6,393 nt of DNA from Alphaproteobacteria bacterium. Lineage in GTDB: Bacteria; Pseudomonadota; Alphaproteobacteria; Rhizobiales; Beijerinckiaceae. Position numbers and translations under genes: made by a program. Positions 1-6,378 of this stretch are shown here, in pieces; positions within the stretch are counted from its first letter, which is position 1; each line of letters opens with the position of its first letter. The stretch lies in contig RFZR01000097.1 in assembly GCA_009920595.1 (NCBI GenBank), forward strand, positions 1 through 6,393. Reading direction: 5' to 3'. Below the pieces are notes generated by a model, which searched no databases, was not told where the DNA came from, and saw only the letters and a program-made list of their open reading frames with translations.

Positions 1-531
1 GATTTCGGCCGCATATGTTCTGAAGAAGGCGGAGCAAAACTCATCAACCACACACCGCGTCACAATGTGATCGCCACAGGCGGTGGTCCAGGAATCATGG
101 AGGCAGCCAATCGCGGCGCGCATGATGTCGGCGCGCCCTCAATCGGCTTTAACATAACACTGCCGCATGAACAGGAACCAAATGCTTATTCAACACCGGA
201 TCTGACGTTCCGCTTTCATTATTTTGCGATGCGGAAAATGCATTTTGCGATCCGTGCGGCCGCTTTGATTGTTTTCCCCGGCGGGTTTGGAACGCTTGAC
301 GAATTATTTGAAATTTTAACTTTGCGCCAAACCGGAAAGATGAATGGGCACCTACCCGTCATTCTTTATGATGGCAATTATTGGAATCGGCTGATCAATT
401 TCAAAACCATGGTCGAACATAACATGATTTCTGCTTCCGATCTTCATTTGTTTGATTATGCCGATACACCGCGTGAAGCATGGGAAAAACTAATCAAGAA
501 TGGACTTAAAATCCCTGAGGGTAGCTCATGA
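1..531 (+). CDS. LOG family protein (nucleoside 5'-monophosphate phosphoribohydrolase-like), 5'-truncated by window edge
   Basis: The reading frame is open from base 1, so the gene starts upstream; 176 C-terminal residues are visible. A GTG at 67 could mimic a start, but clear family sequence precedes it and it lies just before the conserved glycine motif. Visible residues 27-40 carry the GGGPGIMEAANRGA signature, residues 78-79 the RK pair, and residues 93-101 the PGGFGTLDE form of the LOG motif PGGxGTxxE, which holds the catalytic Glu and binds the phosphoribosyl group. Proteins of this family (formerly annotated as lysine decarboxylases) cleave the N-glycosidic bond of nucleoside monophosphates, in the best-known case cytokinin ribotides, in the cytoplasm. 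The sequence resembles the longer proteobacterial subgroup (about 270-300 residues), so roughly 100 residues are probably missing. The true substrate of this subgroup is unclear. It overlaps the next gene by four bases, implying co-transcription. Confidence 0.9.
   Translation, partial: DFGRICSEEGGAKLINHTPRHNVIATGGGPGIMEAANRGAHDVGAPSIGFNITLPHEQEPNAYSTPDLTFRFHYFAMRKMHFAIRAAALIVFPGGFGTLDELFEILTLRQTGKMNGHLPVILYDGNYWNRLINFKTMVEHNMISASDLHLFDYADTPREAWEKLIKNGLKIPEGSS
517..521 (+). promoter_or_regulatory. Shine-Dalgarno for the beta-CASP hydrolase
   Basis: GAGGG lies six bases before the ATG at 528, inside the last codons of the LOG gene. It supports this start, which overlaps the LOG stop codon as ATGA. 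Confidence 0.6.
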
Positions 532-2138
532 GCGTTCGCCTCACATTCCATGGTGCCGCCCGCAGCGTAACAGGTTCCTGCTATCGCCTTGAGACGGATA
601 CTTCAAAAATCGTCATTGATTGCGGGATGTTTCAAGGTTCGAAAACCGAACGCGAATTGAATTATCGCGCCTTCCCTTTCGCACCCGATCGACTTGATGC
701 CGTGCTACTCACTCATGCCCATATCGATCATTCGGGATTACTCCCGAAATTGGTGAAACAAGGCTTCACGAAAAAAATTCATTGCACCCGAGCCACACGC
801 GATCTCTGCGGAATCATGTTGCCCGATTCAGGTTTCATCCAAGAAATGGAAGTTCGCCAGCTTAATCCACGACGTCTGAAACGCGGCGAGAAAGAAGTTG
901 AACCCATTTATACACTGCAAGATGCACTTGCGTCACTCGAAAATTTTGTAGGCCATCCTTATGAAAGCTGGATCAAGGTCACAAATGACATTAGGGCACG
1001 CTTCTGGAATGCAGGGCATCTTTTGGGCAGCGCTTCGATTGAAGTTGAAATCGAACGGAAAGACCAAAAGCCACTTCGAATTCTTTTCTCCGGTGATATC
1101 GGTCCCGACAATAAAATGTTGCAACCCCTTCCGGAAGCGCCTGATCATTTCGACATTGTCATCTGCGAGTCAACTTATGGTGGACGCAACCGGTTTGAAC
1201 GAAGCGAAGACGGACGGCGTGATATTCTGGCGCGCGAAGTGAATGAAGCGGCAAAGAAGAAAGGCGCGCTTCTCATCCCTTCTTTTGCGGTGGAGCGGAC
1301 ACAGGAACTTGTTACCGATCTTGTAAGACTCATGGATCAGGGCAAGGTCCCCAAAGCGACGATTTTTATCGACTCACCACTCGCCTCAAAAGCAACCGAT
1401 ATCTTCTCACGTCACGCGAGCGCGCTTGATCACGGCGCTGATCTTATTCATGCGTTCACTTCACCAAATGTGCAGATGACTGAAACGGTCGAAGACTCAA
1501 AAGCACTCGCACGTTTTACGGGCTTTCGCATCATCGTCGCCGCCTCAGGCATGTGTGAAGCGGGACGAATTCGCCATCATTTAAAAAATCACCTCTGGCA
1601 GTCATCAACCACAGTCCTGCTGTCAGGCTTTCAAGCGGAAGGCTCTTTGGGACGCGTCCTTCAAGAAGGCGCGCAACAAGTCACCATCATGGGCGAGCCG
1701 ATCTCTGTGAAAGCAACAATCAGAAAAATAGAAGATTATTCCGGCCATGCGGATGGTACGGAGCTCATTCATTGGATCAAAGAACGCCTTCCCATCGCCC
1801 AGACACTCTTCATCACACATGGTGAAGCCGAAGCGCAGGACGCGCTCGCCCGCGATGCGCAGGGGATAGGCGTTCCGAATGATTGCATCATCATTCCCAC
1901 GCTTGATTCTGTTTATGATCTTTCCGGCTCTTCGTGCGCCTTCCTTATGGCCGAAACACGCCCGCGTATTGACCCACTCATGATGGCGCGGCTTGATAGT
2001 CATAATGAGCTTGCAACACTTATTCTTGATATTCGTGATCAACTTGACAAAGCCGCCGATGAAAAATCGCGGAATGTGATTTTAAGACGGCTCAGAAAAG
2101 CGCTCCAGATTGACGCTGGACAGAATGTGCGGCGATGA
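528..2138 (+). CDS. MBL-fold beta-CASP RNA metallohydrolase (CPSF-73/TTHA0252-like)
   Basis: A complete 536-residue protein with every catalytic motif of the beta-CASP branch of the metallo-beta-lactamase fold. Visible are HAHIDH at 63-68 (zinc ligands), His164 in NAGHLLGSA, Asp190 in FSGD, Glu214 in ESTYG (motif A), His407 in SGHAD (motif B) and His431 in THGE (motif C). These correspond to the residues that bind two zinc ions and cut RNA in CPSF-73 and in Thermus TTHA0252, so an active cytoplasmic endo/exoribonuclease is expected; the RNA target is unknown. The beta-CASP insert covers roughly residues 215-400, with the RNA-specific metallohydrolase segment after it. About 100 residues follow His431, longer than the about 430-residue Thermus protein; the last 60 are charged and probably helical. 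The start is supported by GAGGG six bases upstream and by the ATGA overlap with the LOG gene. It is not a ligase-associated exonuclease, which is shorter. Confidence 0.93.
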   Translation: MSVRLTFHGAARSVTGSCYRLETDTSKIVIDCGMFQGSKTERELNYRAFPFAPDRLDAVLLTHAHIDHSGLLPKLVKQGFTKKIHCTRATRDLCGIMLPDSGFIQEMEVRQLNPRRLKRGEKEVEPIYTLQDALASLENFVGHPYESWIKVTNDIRARFWNAGHLLGSASIEVEIERKDQKPLRILFSGDIGPDNKMLQPLPEAPDHFDIVICESTYGGRNRFERSEDGRRDILAREVNEAAKKKGALLIPSFAVERTQELVTDLVRLMDQGKVPKATIFIDSPLASKATDIFSRHASALDHGADLIHAFTSPNVQMTETVEDSKALARFTGFRIIVAASGMCEAGRIRHHLKNHLWQSSTTVLLSGFQAEGSLGRVLQEGAQQVTIMGEPISVKATIRKIEDYSGHADGTELIHWIKERLPIAQTLFITHGEAEAQDALARDAQGIGVPNDCIIIPTLDSVYDLSGSSCAFLMAETRPRIDPLMMARLDSHNELATLILDIRDQLDKAADEKSRNVILRRLRKALQIDAGQNVRR

Positions 2139-2139
2139 G

Positions 2140-2460
2140 ATGAGCATGACCAATTTCATGTCATTCATTCCCATTCAAAAAATATCGATCATCCCTCTCT
2201 TCTTGATTCTCGTCCTTCCCGTCTGCGCGCCGCAAAAATCCTATGCGATGAATTGGGAAGGCCATGATGATTGGATGACCGAGCAAGAACATGCAAAAAG
2301 ACTCCTCAACAGCGTGCCTCACGCGAAGCCGCTGACACACGCTTTTCCCTCCTGCAAAGAACGCGAGGAGAAACACGCGCGCAATCCTTATGAGCAACGC
2401 CCGATTGCCGGCGTGAATTGCTTTGATGAGAGCGGTGATCTAGGCGGGATAACGGAATAG
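2140..2460 (+). CDS. small predicted exported protein of unknown function
   Basis: About 106 residues; no family recognised. From the ATG at 2140 it has a short polar start, one Lys at 14, a hydrophobic run at about 15-30, and a Ser-Tyr-Ala at 34-36 that fits signal peptidase I cleavage, leaving a mature chain of about 70 residues. Cys29 follows Leu-Pro-Val, a poor lipobox, so a lipoprotein is less likely. The mature part is hydrophilic, rich in His, Glu and Lys, begins Met-Asn-Trp-Glu and has only two cysteines, about 30 residues apart, which could form a disulfide in the periplasm. The start is uncertain: 2140 is one base after the hydrolase stop and implies coupled translation, while ATGs at 2146 and 2158 and upstream TTG 2110 or ATG 2125 are also in frame. 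No strong Shine-Dalgarno is seen. The coding assignment rests on the signal peptide and operon-like spacing. Confidence 0.6.
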   Translation: MSMTNFMSFIPIQKISIIPLFLILVLPVCAPQKSYAMNWEGHDDWMTEQEHAKRLLNSVPHAKPLTHAFPSCKEREEKHARNPYEQRPIAGVNCFDESGDLGGITE

Positions 2461-2479
2461 AAGCGCTCTCCCCAATTCA

Positions 2480-2508
2480 TTGACTTTATCGCCAAGATCA
2501 GCATCTTC
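2480..2508 (+). promoter_or_regulatory. weak candidate promoter for the lone Gfo/Idh/MocA gene
   Basis: In the 89-base gap before the dehydrogenase, TTGACT at 2480-2485 matches five of six bases of the -35 consensus. The sequence 16-17 bases downstream (CATCTT/ATCTTC, about 2502-2508) is a poor -10 box. The gap and the change of gene type make a promoter here plausible, but the sequence support is thin. Confidence 0.2.
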
Positions 2509-2534
2509 ACGGTATGAACGACAAGAATTTGAAC

Positions 2535-2540
2535 TAAGGG
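2535..2540 (+). promoter_or_regulatory. Shine-Dalgarno-like site for the 2550 dehydrogenase
   Basis: TAAGGG sits nine bases before the ATG at 2550. It favours this start over the in-frame ATG seven codons later, which would cut into the nucleotide-binding glycine motif. Confidence 0.45.
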
Positions 2541-2549
2541 CAAAGTTAC

Positions 2550-3707
2550 ATGAAAGCGTTGAGTTGGGGAATGATCGGCGGCGGCGAAGGCAGCCAAATC
2601 GGGCCCGCACACCGGATTGCGACCGCTATGGATGGTCACTTCGTTTTTAAAGCTGGCGCCTTGGATGCTGACCCTGCGCGCGGCCGTGAATTTGCCCAAC
2701 GGCTTGGTATCGCTCCTGATCGCGCTTATGGTGATTGGAAGGAGATGCTTGCGGGTGAAAAAAATCGCACCGACCGTATCGATCTCGTCACTGTTGCGAC
2801 GCCCAATTCAACCCATTTCGAAATCACCAAAGCCTTTCTTGAAGCGGGCATCGCGGTTCTTTGCGAAAAGCCTATGACGGTCACTGTTGAAGAAGCCGAA
2901 GAGATTGCCGCAACCGCAAAACGTACGGGCACGATTTGTGCGGTGAATTATGGCTATAGCGGCTATCCGCTCGTGCGCGAAATGCGCGCGATGATCAAGC
3001 GCGGCGACCTTGGTAAGATCCGTTTAATCCGCACGGAATTTGCCCATGGCTTTCATGCAGATGCGGCAGACGCTCATAATCCGCGCGTGCGCTGGCGCTA
3101 TGACCCTGCGCAAGCGGGTATCTCCGCACAATTTGCGGATTGCGGCATTCATGCGCTGCACCTGGCAAGTTTTGTTTCCGGTCAAGATGCAAAGGAATTA
3201 TCAGCAAGCTTCGCATCCGTTCTTGAAAGCCGCACGCTCGAAGATGATGCGTGGGTTTCGATCCGCATGGATGGCGGCGCGCTTGTGCGCCTATGGACCA
3301 GCTCCGTGGCCGTCGGCCGCATGCATGGATTTAATATTGAGGTCTATGGTGAGCGTGGCGGTTTGCGTTGGGCGCAAGAATGGCCGAACCAACTTTTTTA
3401 TACGCCTTTGAATGGTCGCACGGAAATCATCGAACGCGGCAGCAATGGACAATCTCCCGATGCCGCGCGCGCAACACGCGTGACAATTGGTCATCCGGAA
3501 GGTTTCACCACCGCCATTTCGAACATCTATCTCGATCTCGCCGAAGTCATTCACGCGAAAAAGGAAGGGCGCGTACCAAGCGCTCACGCACTTTCTTTTC
3601 CGACAGCGGTTGATGGGTTGCGTTCGATTGCGGCGATCAAAGCGGCAGTTCACTCCAATCAGTCTGGCGGCCAATGGACTGACGCACGACCGCCTTCGTT
3701 AAGATAA
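2550..3707 (+). CDS. Gfo/Idh/MocA family NAD(P)-dependent dehydrogenase, substrate unassigned
   Basis: A complete 385-residue oxidoreductase of the glucose-fructose oxidoreductase/inositol dehydrogenase/MocA family. The N-terminal Rossmann domain starts with a glycine-rich loop (MIGGGEGSQIG, 8-18) and has ATPNSTH at 83-89 and the family EKP at 106-108, with Lys107 as catalytic lysine. The C-terminal alpha/beta substrate domain carries DCGIH at 197-201; Asp197 and His201 match the catalytic Asp and His of the family. It should oxidise a hydroxyl of a sugar, sugar acid or cyclitol to a ketone with NAD(P)+, in the cytoplasm. It belongs to a longer subgroup (about 380 residues with a GGGEG loop) than IolG and is only distantly similar to the IolG in this window. 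I cannot name its substrate. It stands alone between an 89-base gap and a convergent operon whose last stop codon is 15 bases away. Closeness to inositol genes hints at a polyol or sugar role, but convergent orientation is weak evidence for shared function. Confidence 0.9.
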   Translation: MKALSWGMIGGGEGSQIGPAHRIATAMDGHFVFKAGALDADPARGREFAQRLGIAPDRAYGDWKEMLAGEKNRTDRIDLVTVATPNSTHFEITKAFLEAGIAVLCEKPMTVTVEEAEEIAATAKRTGTICAVNYGYSGYPLVREMRAMIKRGDLGKIRLIRTEFAHGFHADAADAHNPRVRWRYDPAQAGISAQFADCGIHALHLASFVSGQDAKELSASFASVLESRTLEDDAWVSIRMDGGALVRLWTSSVAVGRMHGFNIEVYGERGGLRWAQEWPNQLFYTPLNGRTEIIERGSNGQSPDAARATRVTIGHPEGFTTAISNIYLDLAEVIHAKKEGRVPSAHALSFPTAVDGLRSIAAIKAAVHSNQSGGQWTDARPPSLR

Positions 3708-3722
3708 GAGCGGCGCCTTCTT

Positions 3723-4946
3723 TCACGCTTTAAGAAGCGATTTGAGATTAAGTTTCGGATCAGCCAAAGCCTGCTGATCCGGATAGCTTCTATTCGCAAT
3801 CAGCATCTCAGCCAAGCGAATATCTTTGGCGATTTTATTGCCACGACTTAATCCGCTTGCACCGACAAGACGACCCTCCGCGTCAAGATGAAAGAGAATT
3901 TCGCTCTCATCATCAAGCATACGCGTCACCATGGTGACGCCCTCCGACGGAAGTCCTGCGATCTGCAAAGTGAGATCGTAATGATCTGACCAAAACCATG
4001 GCACGGATTGATAGGGATCGCTCGCGCCAAGCATCGCGCGCGCGGCATGAGCACCCTGCTCTTGCGCCGCACGCCAACTCTCAAGCCTCATCCGCTTCAT
4101 GCCGTAAAGCGCATGCGGGAAAGAACAACAATCACCCGCTGCAAAAATGTCAGGATCGGAAGTACGAAAAGTCGCATCAACCACAACGCCATTATCAATC
4201 GTGAGGCGGCATTGTTCCGCAAGTTCCGTATTGGGAATAGATCCGATCCCCGCGAGAATGATGTCACTCATGATGTCCGTTCCATCAGCCAAAGTCACTT
4301 TGCGTGTCGGGCTGATCGATGAAACCGATTGACCTATATGGAAATGAACTTGTTCTTCGCGATGCCGCGCTTCAATGCGGGCGGCTAGGCCCTCAGGCAC
4401 AGCGCGACCAAGAAGACGCGTCGCTGATTCGATTACGGTTGTTTGTACCCGCCTTTGGCGCGCGGCGGCTGCAAGCTCCAAACCGATGAAACCCCCGCCA
4501 ATAATGGTCAAACGATAATCCGGAGAGAGAACATCAAAGAACGCTTTGGCATCGGCATAATCACGAAATAGACGGGCCTGCTGAATTTCATGTCCATCAA
4601 TCATAAGTGCGCGAGGCCGAGCACCCGTTGCCAAAAGCAGACGATCATAAGAGATCATTTCACCATTTGCTAAAGAAACACTCTTTGTCGCGCGCTCAAT
4701 CGTGGTCACGCGTTGATCGTGATAGACGGCAATATTTTCTTTTAAAACGCGATCCGTTCCCGAAATGGGCTTTATTGAGATTCCCTCAAGCCCCGGCTTT
4801 GATAAAGGCGGCTTTTCATAAGGCTCAACCGCCTCGCCATGAATCAGCGCGATCTCGCCCGTATATCCTTCATCGCGGAGTGTGAGCGCAGCGCGTATGC
4901 CGCACTCACCAGCACCAATGATCACAATCGAGCGGGGATCGCTCAT
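3723..4946 (-). CDS. FAD-dependent NAD(P)H:ferredoxin reductase (MocF-like, BphA4/Reductase_C type)
   Basis: A complete 407-residue flavoprotein of the oxygenase-coupled ferredoxin reductase family. The FAD-binding loop is GAGECG at 11-16, ATGARPR lies at 106-112, the NAD(P)-binding loop is GGGFIG at 150-155, and AAGDC at 269-273 is the second FAD contact. The C-terminal domain starts near PWFWSDHYD (316-324), a hallmark of BphA4-type reductases. Glu173 at the end of the second strand of the NAD domain is acidic, which in this family favours NADH over NADPH (inference). It should pass electrons from NADH to a Rieske or 2Fe-2S ferredoxin, here most simply the MocE-type protein two genes upstream in the same operon. 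Its ATG overlaps the iolG stop as ATGA and has no clear Shine-Dalgarno of its own, so translation is probably coupled to iolG. In rhizobial rhizopine loci the equivalent gene is mocF; I leave the symbol blank because orthology is not tested. Confidence 0.92.
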   Translation of the reverse strand: MSDPRSIVIIGAGECGIRAALTLRDEGYTGEIALIHGEAVEPYEKPPLSKPGLEGISIKPISGTDRVLKENIAVYHDQRVTTIERATKSVSLANGEMISYDRLLLATGARPRALMIDGHEIQQARLFRDYADAKAFFDVLSPDYRLTIIGGGFIGLELAAAARQRRVQTTVIESATRLLGRAVPEGLAARIEARHREEQVHFHIGQSVSSISPTRKVTLADGTDIMSDIILAGIGSIPNTELAEQCRLTIDNGVVVDATFRTSDPDIFAAGDCCSFPHALYGMKRMRLESWRAAQEQGAHAARAMLGASDPYQSVPWFWSDHYDLTLQIAGLPSEGVTMVTRMLDDESEILFHLDAEGRLVGASGLSRGNKIAKDIRLAEMLIANRSYPDQQALADPKLNLKSLLKA

Positions 4947-5941
4947 ATTGATACAGCAATTTCCGTTTTGCTTTGCATGGATTTCACAGCCGCATCCGCA
5001 AGCTCGAGCGCTTTCAACCCATCAAGACCGGTGGGCGTGATCTCCGCACCCGTGGTGATGGCCTTCACAAAGCTTTGTAACTCCGTGCGATAGGCCGCGG
5101 CATAGCGCTCCATAAAGAAGTCAAGAAGCGGTGCATCATGATAGCCCTCTTTATTGGCGAGCGTCACGGTGTTGTTATGAACATTTGACGCGCTTACTGC
5201 GCCCTTTGAGCCATGAACTTCGATGCGTTGATCATAACCATAAGTCGCACGACGCGAATTGGTGATAACGGCAATCTTCCCAGACTTTGTGCGTAAGGTT
5301 GCTGTTGCGGTGTCCACATCACCCGCCGCACCAATTGCCGGGTCAACAAGCACTGAACCAGTGGCCGTGACACCGACGATTTCATCATGGCCTAATAAGA
5401 AGCGCGCCATATCGAAATCGTGAATCATCATATCACGGAAAAGACCCCCAGAGCGCTTGATATAATCAACAGGCGGCGGACCCGGATCACGCGATGTAAT
5501 CTGAACCAATTCGACAGACCCAATATCACCCGCATCAATGCGCGCGCGGGCGGCGGCGAAATTTGTATCAAAACGCCGATTGAACCCAATCATCAATTTG
5601 GCTTTGGTCGCGTCAACCGTCTTTAAACAAGCGCGCACACGATCAGCGGAAAGATCAACGGGCTTTTCGCAGAAGATGGCTTTACCCGCCTTCGCGGCCA
5701 ATTCGATTTGATCAGCATGCATATCGGTTGGCGTACAGATTAACACGGCATCAATTGATTTATCGGCAAGGATTTCCTCAACTGATGCTCGACGTGCGCC
5801 GGACATTTTAACAATATGATCCGCCGCCGCATCGATCGGATCATAAACAGCCGCTAGCTTTGTGCCCGGAATGCCGAGAATGGCGGTCGCGTGTGTTTTT
5901 CCGATACGGCCCGCGCCCAAAAGTCCGAAACTGATTGTCAT
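4943..5941 (-). CDS. iolG: inositol 2-dehydrogenase
   Basis: A complete 332-residue Gfo/Idh/MocA protein that closely resembles rhizobial IolG in length and sequence throughout. The Rossmann domain has GAGRIG at 9-14, Asp34 at the end of strand two (suited to NAD+), CTPTDMH at 69-75 and CEKP at 91-94. The catalytic triad expected from Bacillus IolG is present as Lys93, Asp170 and His174, within SGGLFRDMMIHDFDMARF (164-181). SRDPGPPP (150-157) and NSRRATYGYDQRIEVHGS (228-245) are further IolG landmarks. The enzyme oxidises myo-inositol to 2-keto-myo-inositol (scyllo-inosose), the first step of inositol catabolism; related members act on other inositol isomers, so the exact isomer is inferred. 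The start at 5941 is supported by TAAGGA eight bases upstream. It lies 50 bases after mocE and overlaps the reductase by four bases. The usual iolBCDE genes are not in the window. Confidence 0.88.
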   Translation of the reverse strand: MTISFGLLGAGRIGKTHATAILGIPGTKLAAVYDPIDAAADHIVKMSGARRASVEEILADKSIDAVLICTPTDMHADQIELAAKAGKAIFCEKPVDLSADRVRACLKTVDATKAKLMIGFNRRFDTNFAAARARIDAGDIGSVELVQITSRDPGPPPVDYIKRSGGLFRDMMIHDFDMARFLLGHDEIVGVTATGSVLVDPAIGAAGDVDTATATLRTKSGKIAVITNSRRATYGYDQRIEVHGSKGAVSASNVHNNTVTLANKEGYHDAPLLDFFMERYAAAYRTELQSFVKAITTGAEITPTGLDGLKALELADAAVKSMQSKTEIAVSI

Positions 5942-5949
5942 CGTCGTGA

Positions 5950-5955
5950 TCCTTA
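5950..5955 (-). promoter_or_regulatory. Shine-Dalgarno for iolG
   Basis: Reading on the minus strand, TAAGGA lies eight bases before the iolG ATG at 5941. This good site gives iolG its own ribosome entry, unlike the following reductase gene. Confidence 0.6.
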
Positions 5956-5974
5956 TTCTGCGTAATTTAACTTT

Positions 5975-5984
5975 ATAAATTTAT
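5975..5984. repeat. 10-base perfect palindrome in the mocE-iolG spacer
   Basis: ATAAATTTAT is its own reverse complement and lies in the 50-base AT-rich gap between mocE and iolG. It contains a TATAAA-like string on each strand but has no good -35 partner at 17-18 bases on the minus strand. It may be a protein-binding site or a chance result of AT-rich sequence. Confidence 0.3.
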
Positions 5985-5991
5985 TAGTGGC

Positions 5992-6303
5992 TTAACCGAT
6001 ATCGATAAAAACCGCATCGCCCTCGGTTTTGGTGGGATAGGTCTTCAGATCAACACAGACGGGCGCGCCTTTCGCTGCCCCCGTGCGATAGTCAAAGCGG
6101 CCATTATGTTTCGGACATTCAATCGTGTAGTCCATCACCAACCCATCCGCGAGATGGATCTTTTCATGCGTGCAAAGACCATCGGTGGCATAAAACCGAT
6201 CATCCTTGCGATAGATCGCATAGGTTGCACCACCATGATCAAACCGGATGACATCCTCATCAGGAATGTCATCAACCGCACAGGCCTTAACCCAATTCGA
6301 CAT
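5992..6303 (-). CDS. mocE: MocE-type Rieske 2Fe-2S ferredoxin
   Basis: A 103-residue soluble Rieske ferredoxin. The cluster ligands are Cys44 and His46 (CTH) and Cys63 and His66 (CPKH), with 16 residues between the pairs, the standard CxH...CxxH pattern. LCTHEKIHLADG and ECPKHNGRFD, plus the short N-terminal MSNWVKAC, match the MocE group, first named from rhizopine catabolism in rhizobia. It carries single electrons from an NADH-dependent reductase to an oxygenase or desaturase-like hydroxylase in the cytoplasm. I chose the ATG at 6303 rather than the in-frame GTG at 6330 because AGAGGG lies four bases upstream and because MocE proteins begin at this point. It is the first gene of a probable operon with iolG and the mocF-like reductase. 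No oxygenase partner is visible, and MocE relatives also occur outside rhizopine loci, so the substrate is open. Confidence 0.9.
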   Translation of the reverse strand: MSNWVKACAVDDIPDEDVIRFDHGGATYAIYRKDDRFYATDGLCTHEKIHLADGLVMDYTIECPKHNGRFDYRTGAAKGAPVCVDLKTYPTKTEGDAVFIDIG

Positions 6304-6307
6304 CTTA

Positions 6308-6313
6308 CCCTCT
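6308..6313 (-). promoter_or_regulatory. Shine-Dalgarno deciding the mocE start
   Basis: AGAGGG on the minus strand precedes the ATG at 6303 by four bases (TAAG). The alternative GTG at 6330 would place this site inside the coding region, so it decides in favour of 6303. Confidence 0.65.
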
Positions 6314-6347
6314 TTAAGCTCGTCCCTCACCGGGCACTTACCATAGA

Positions 6348-6361
6348 TTCATTTTAATGAA
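6348..6361. promoter_or_regulatory. inverted repeat overlapping the candidate mocE -10 box (possible operator)
   Basis: Six-base arms TTCATT and AATGAA are separated by two bases. A third AATGAA, read on the minus strand, sits at the right edge (6388-6393). The repeat covers the candidate -10 box at 6351-6356, where a repressor would block polymerase. No regulator gene is in the window, so its binding partner is unknown. Confidence 0.35.
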
Positions 6362-6378
6362 CGCATTTTCTTTCTGAA
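6351..6378 (-). promoter_or_regulatory. candidate promoter of the mocE-iolG-reductase operon
   Basis: On the minus strand, TTCAGA (6378-6373, four of six to the -35 consensus) and TAAAAT (6356-6351, five of six to the -10 consensus) are 16 bases apart. Transcription would start about 40 bases before the mocE ATG. Alphaproteobacterial promoters often diverge from this consensus, so the call rests mainly on location and AT-rich content. Confidence 0.35.

Noticed and set aside
1623..2042. Long antisense open frame within the beta-CASP gene
   Set aside because: It mirrors a conserved gene with all motifs intact and shows no recognisable protein features; the same holds for the other overlapping frames across 933-1242, 2617-3674, 3998-5093 and 5194-5626.
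2140..2460. Lipoprotein assignment for the small exported protein (Leu-Pro-Val-Cys)
   Set aside because: A lipobox needs Gly, Ala or Ser just before the Cys; Val does not fit, while Ser-Tyr-Ala downstream fits signal peptidase I.
2428..2470. GAGAGCG (2428-2434) and CGCTCTC (2464-2470) as a terminator after the small exported protein
   Set aside because: The seven-pair stem is perfect, but the loop is 29 bases and no T-tract follows; it could be chance. It might still fold in RNA.
3690..3720. CCGC...GCGG pairing and GGCGCC near the stop of the 2550 gene, as a terminator
   Set aside because: Only four pairs with a 16-base loop; GGCGCC is a self-palindrome that cannot form a hairpin alone, and the T-rich stretch after it is short and broken.
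3726..3739. CGCTT-TAAG-AAGCG hairpin at the convergent gene ends, as a shared terminator
   Set aside because: The stem is only five base pairs, lies inside the reductase 3' coding end and is not followed by a T-run on either strand.
5975..5984. Internal promoter before iolG based on TATAAA in the AT-rich spacer
   Set aside because: No acceptable -35 element is found 16-18 bases upstream on the minus strand.
6304..6330. N-terminal extension of mocE from the GTG at 6330
   Set aside because: It would put the strong AGAGGG site inside the coding region and add nine residues not expected in MocE proteins.
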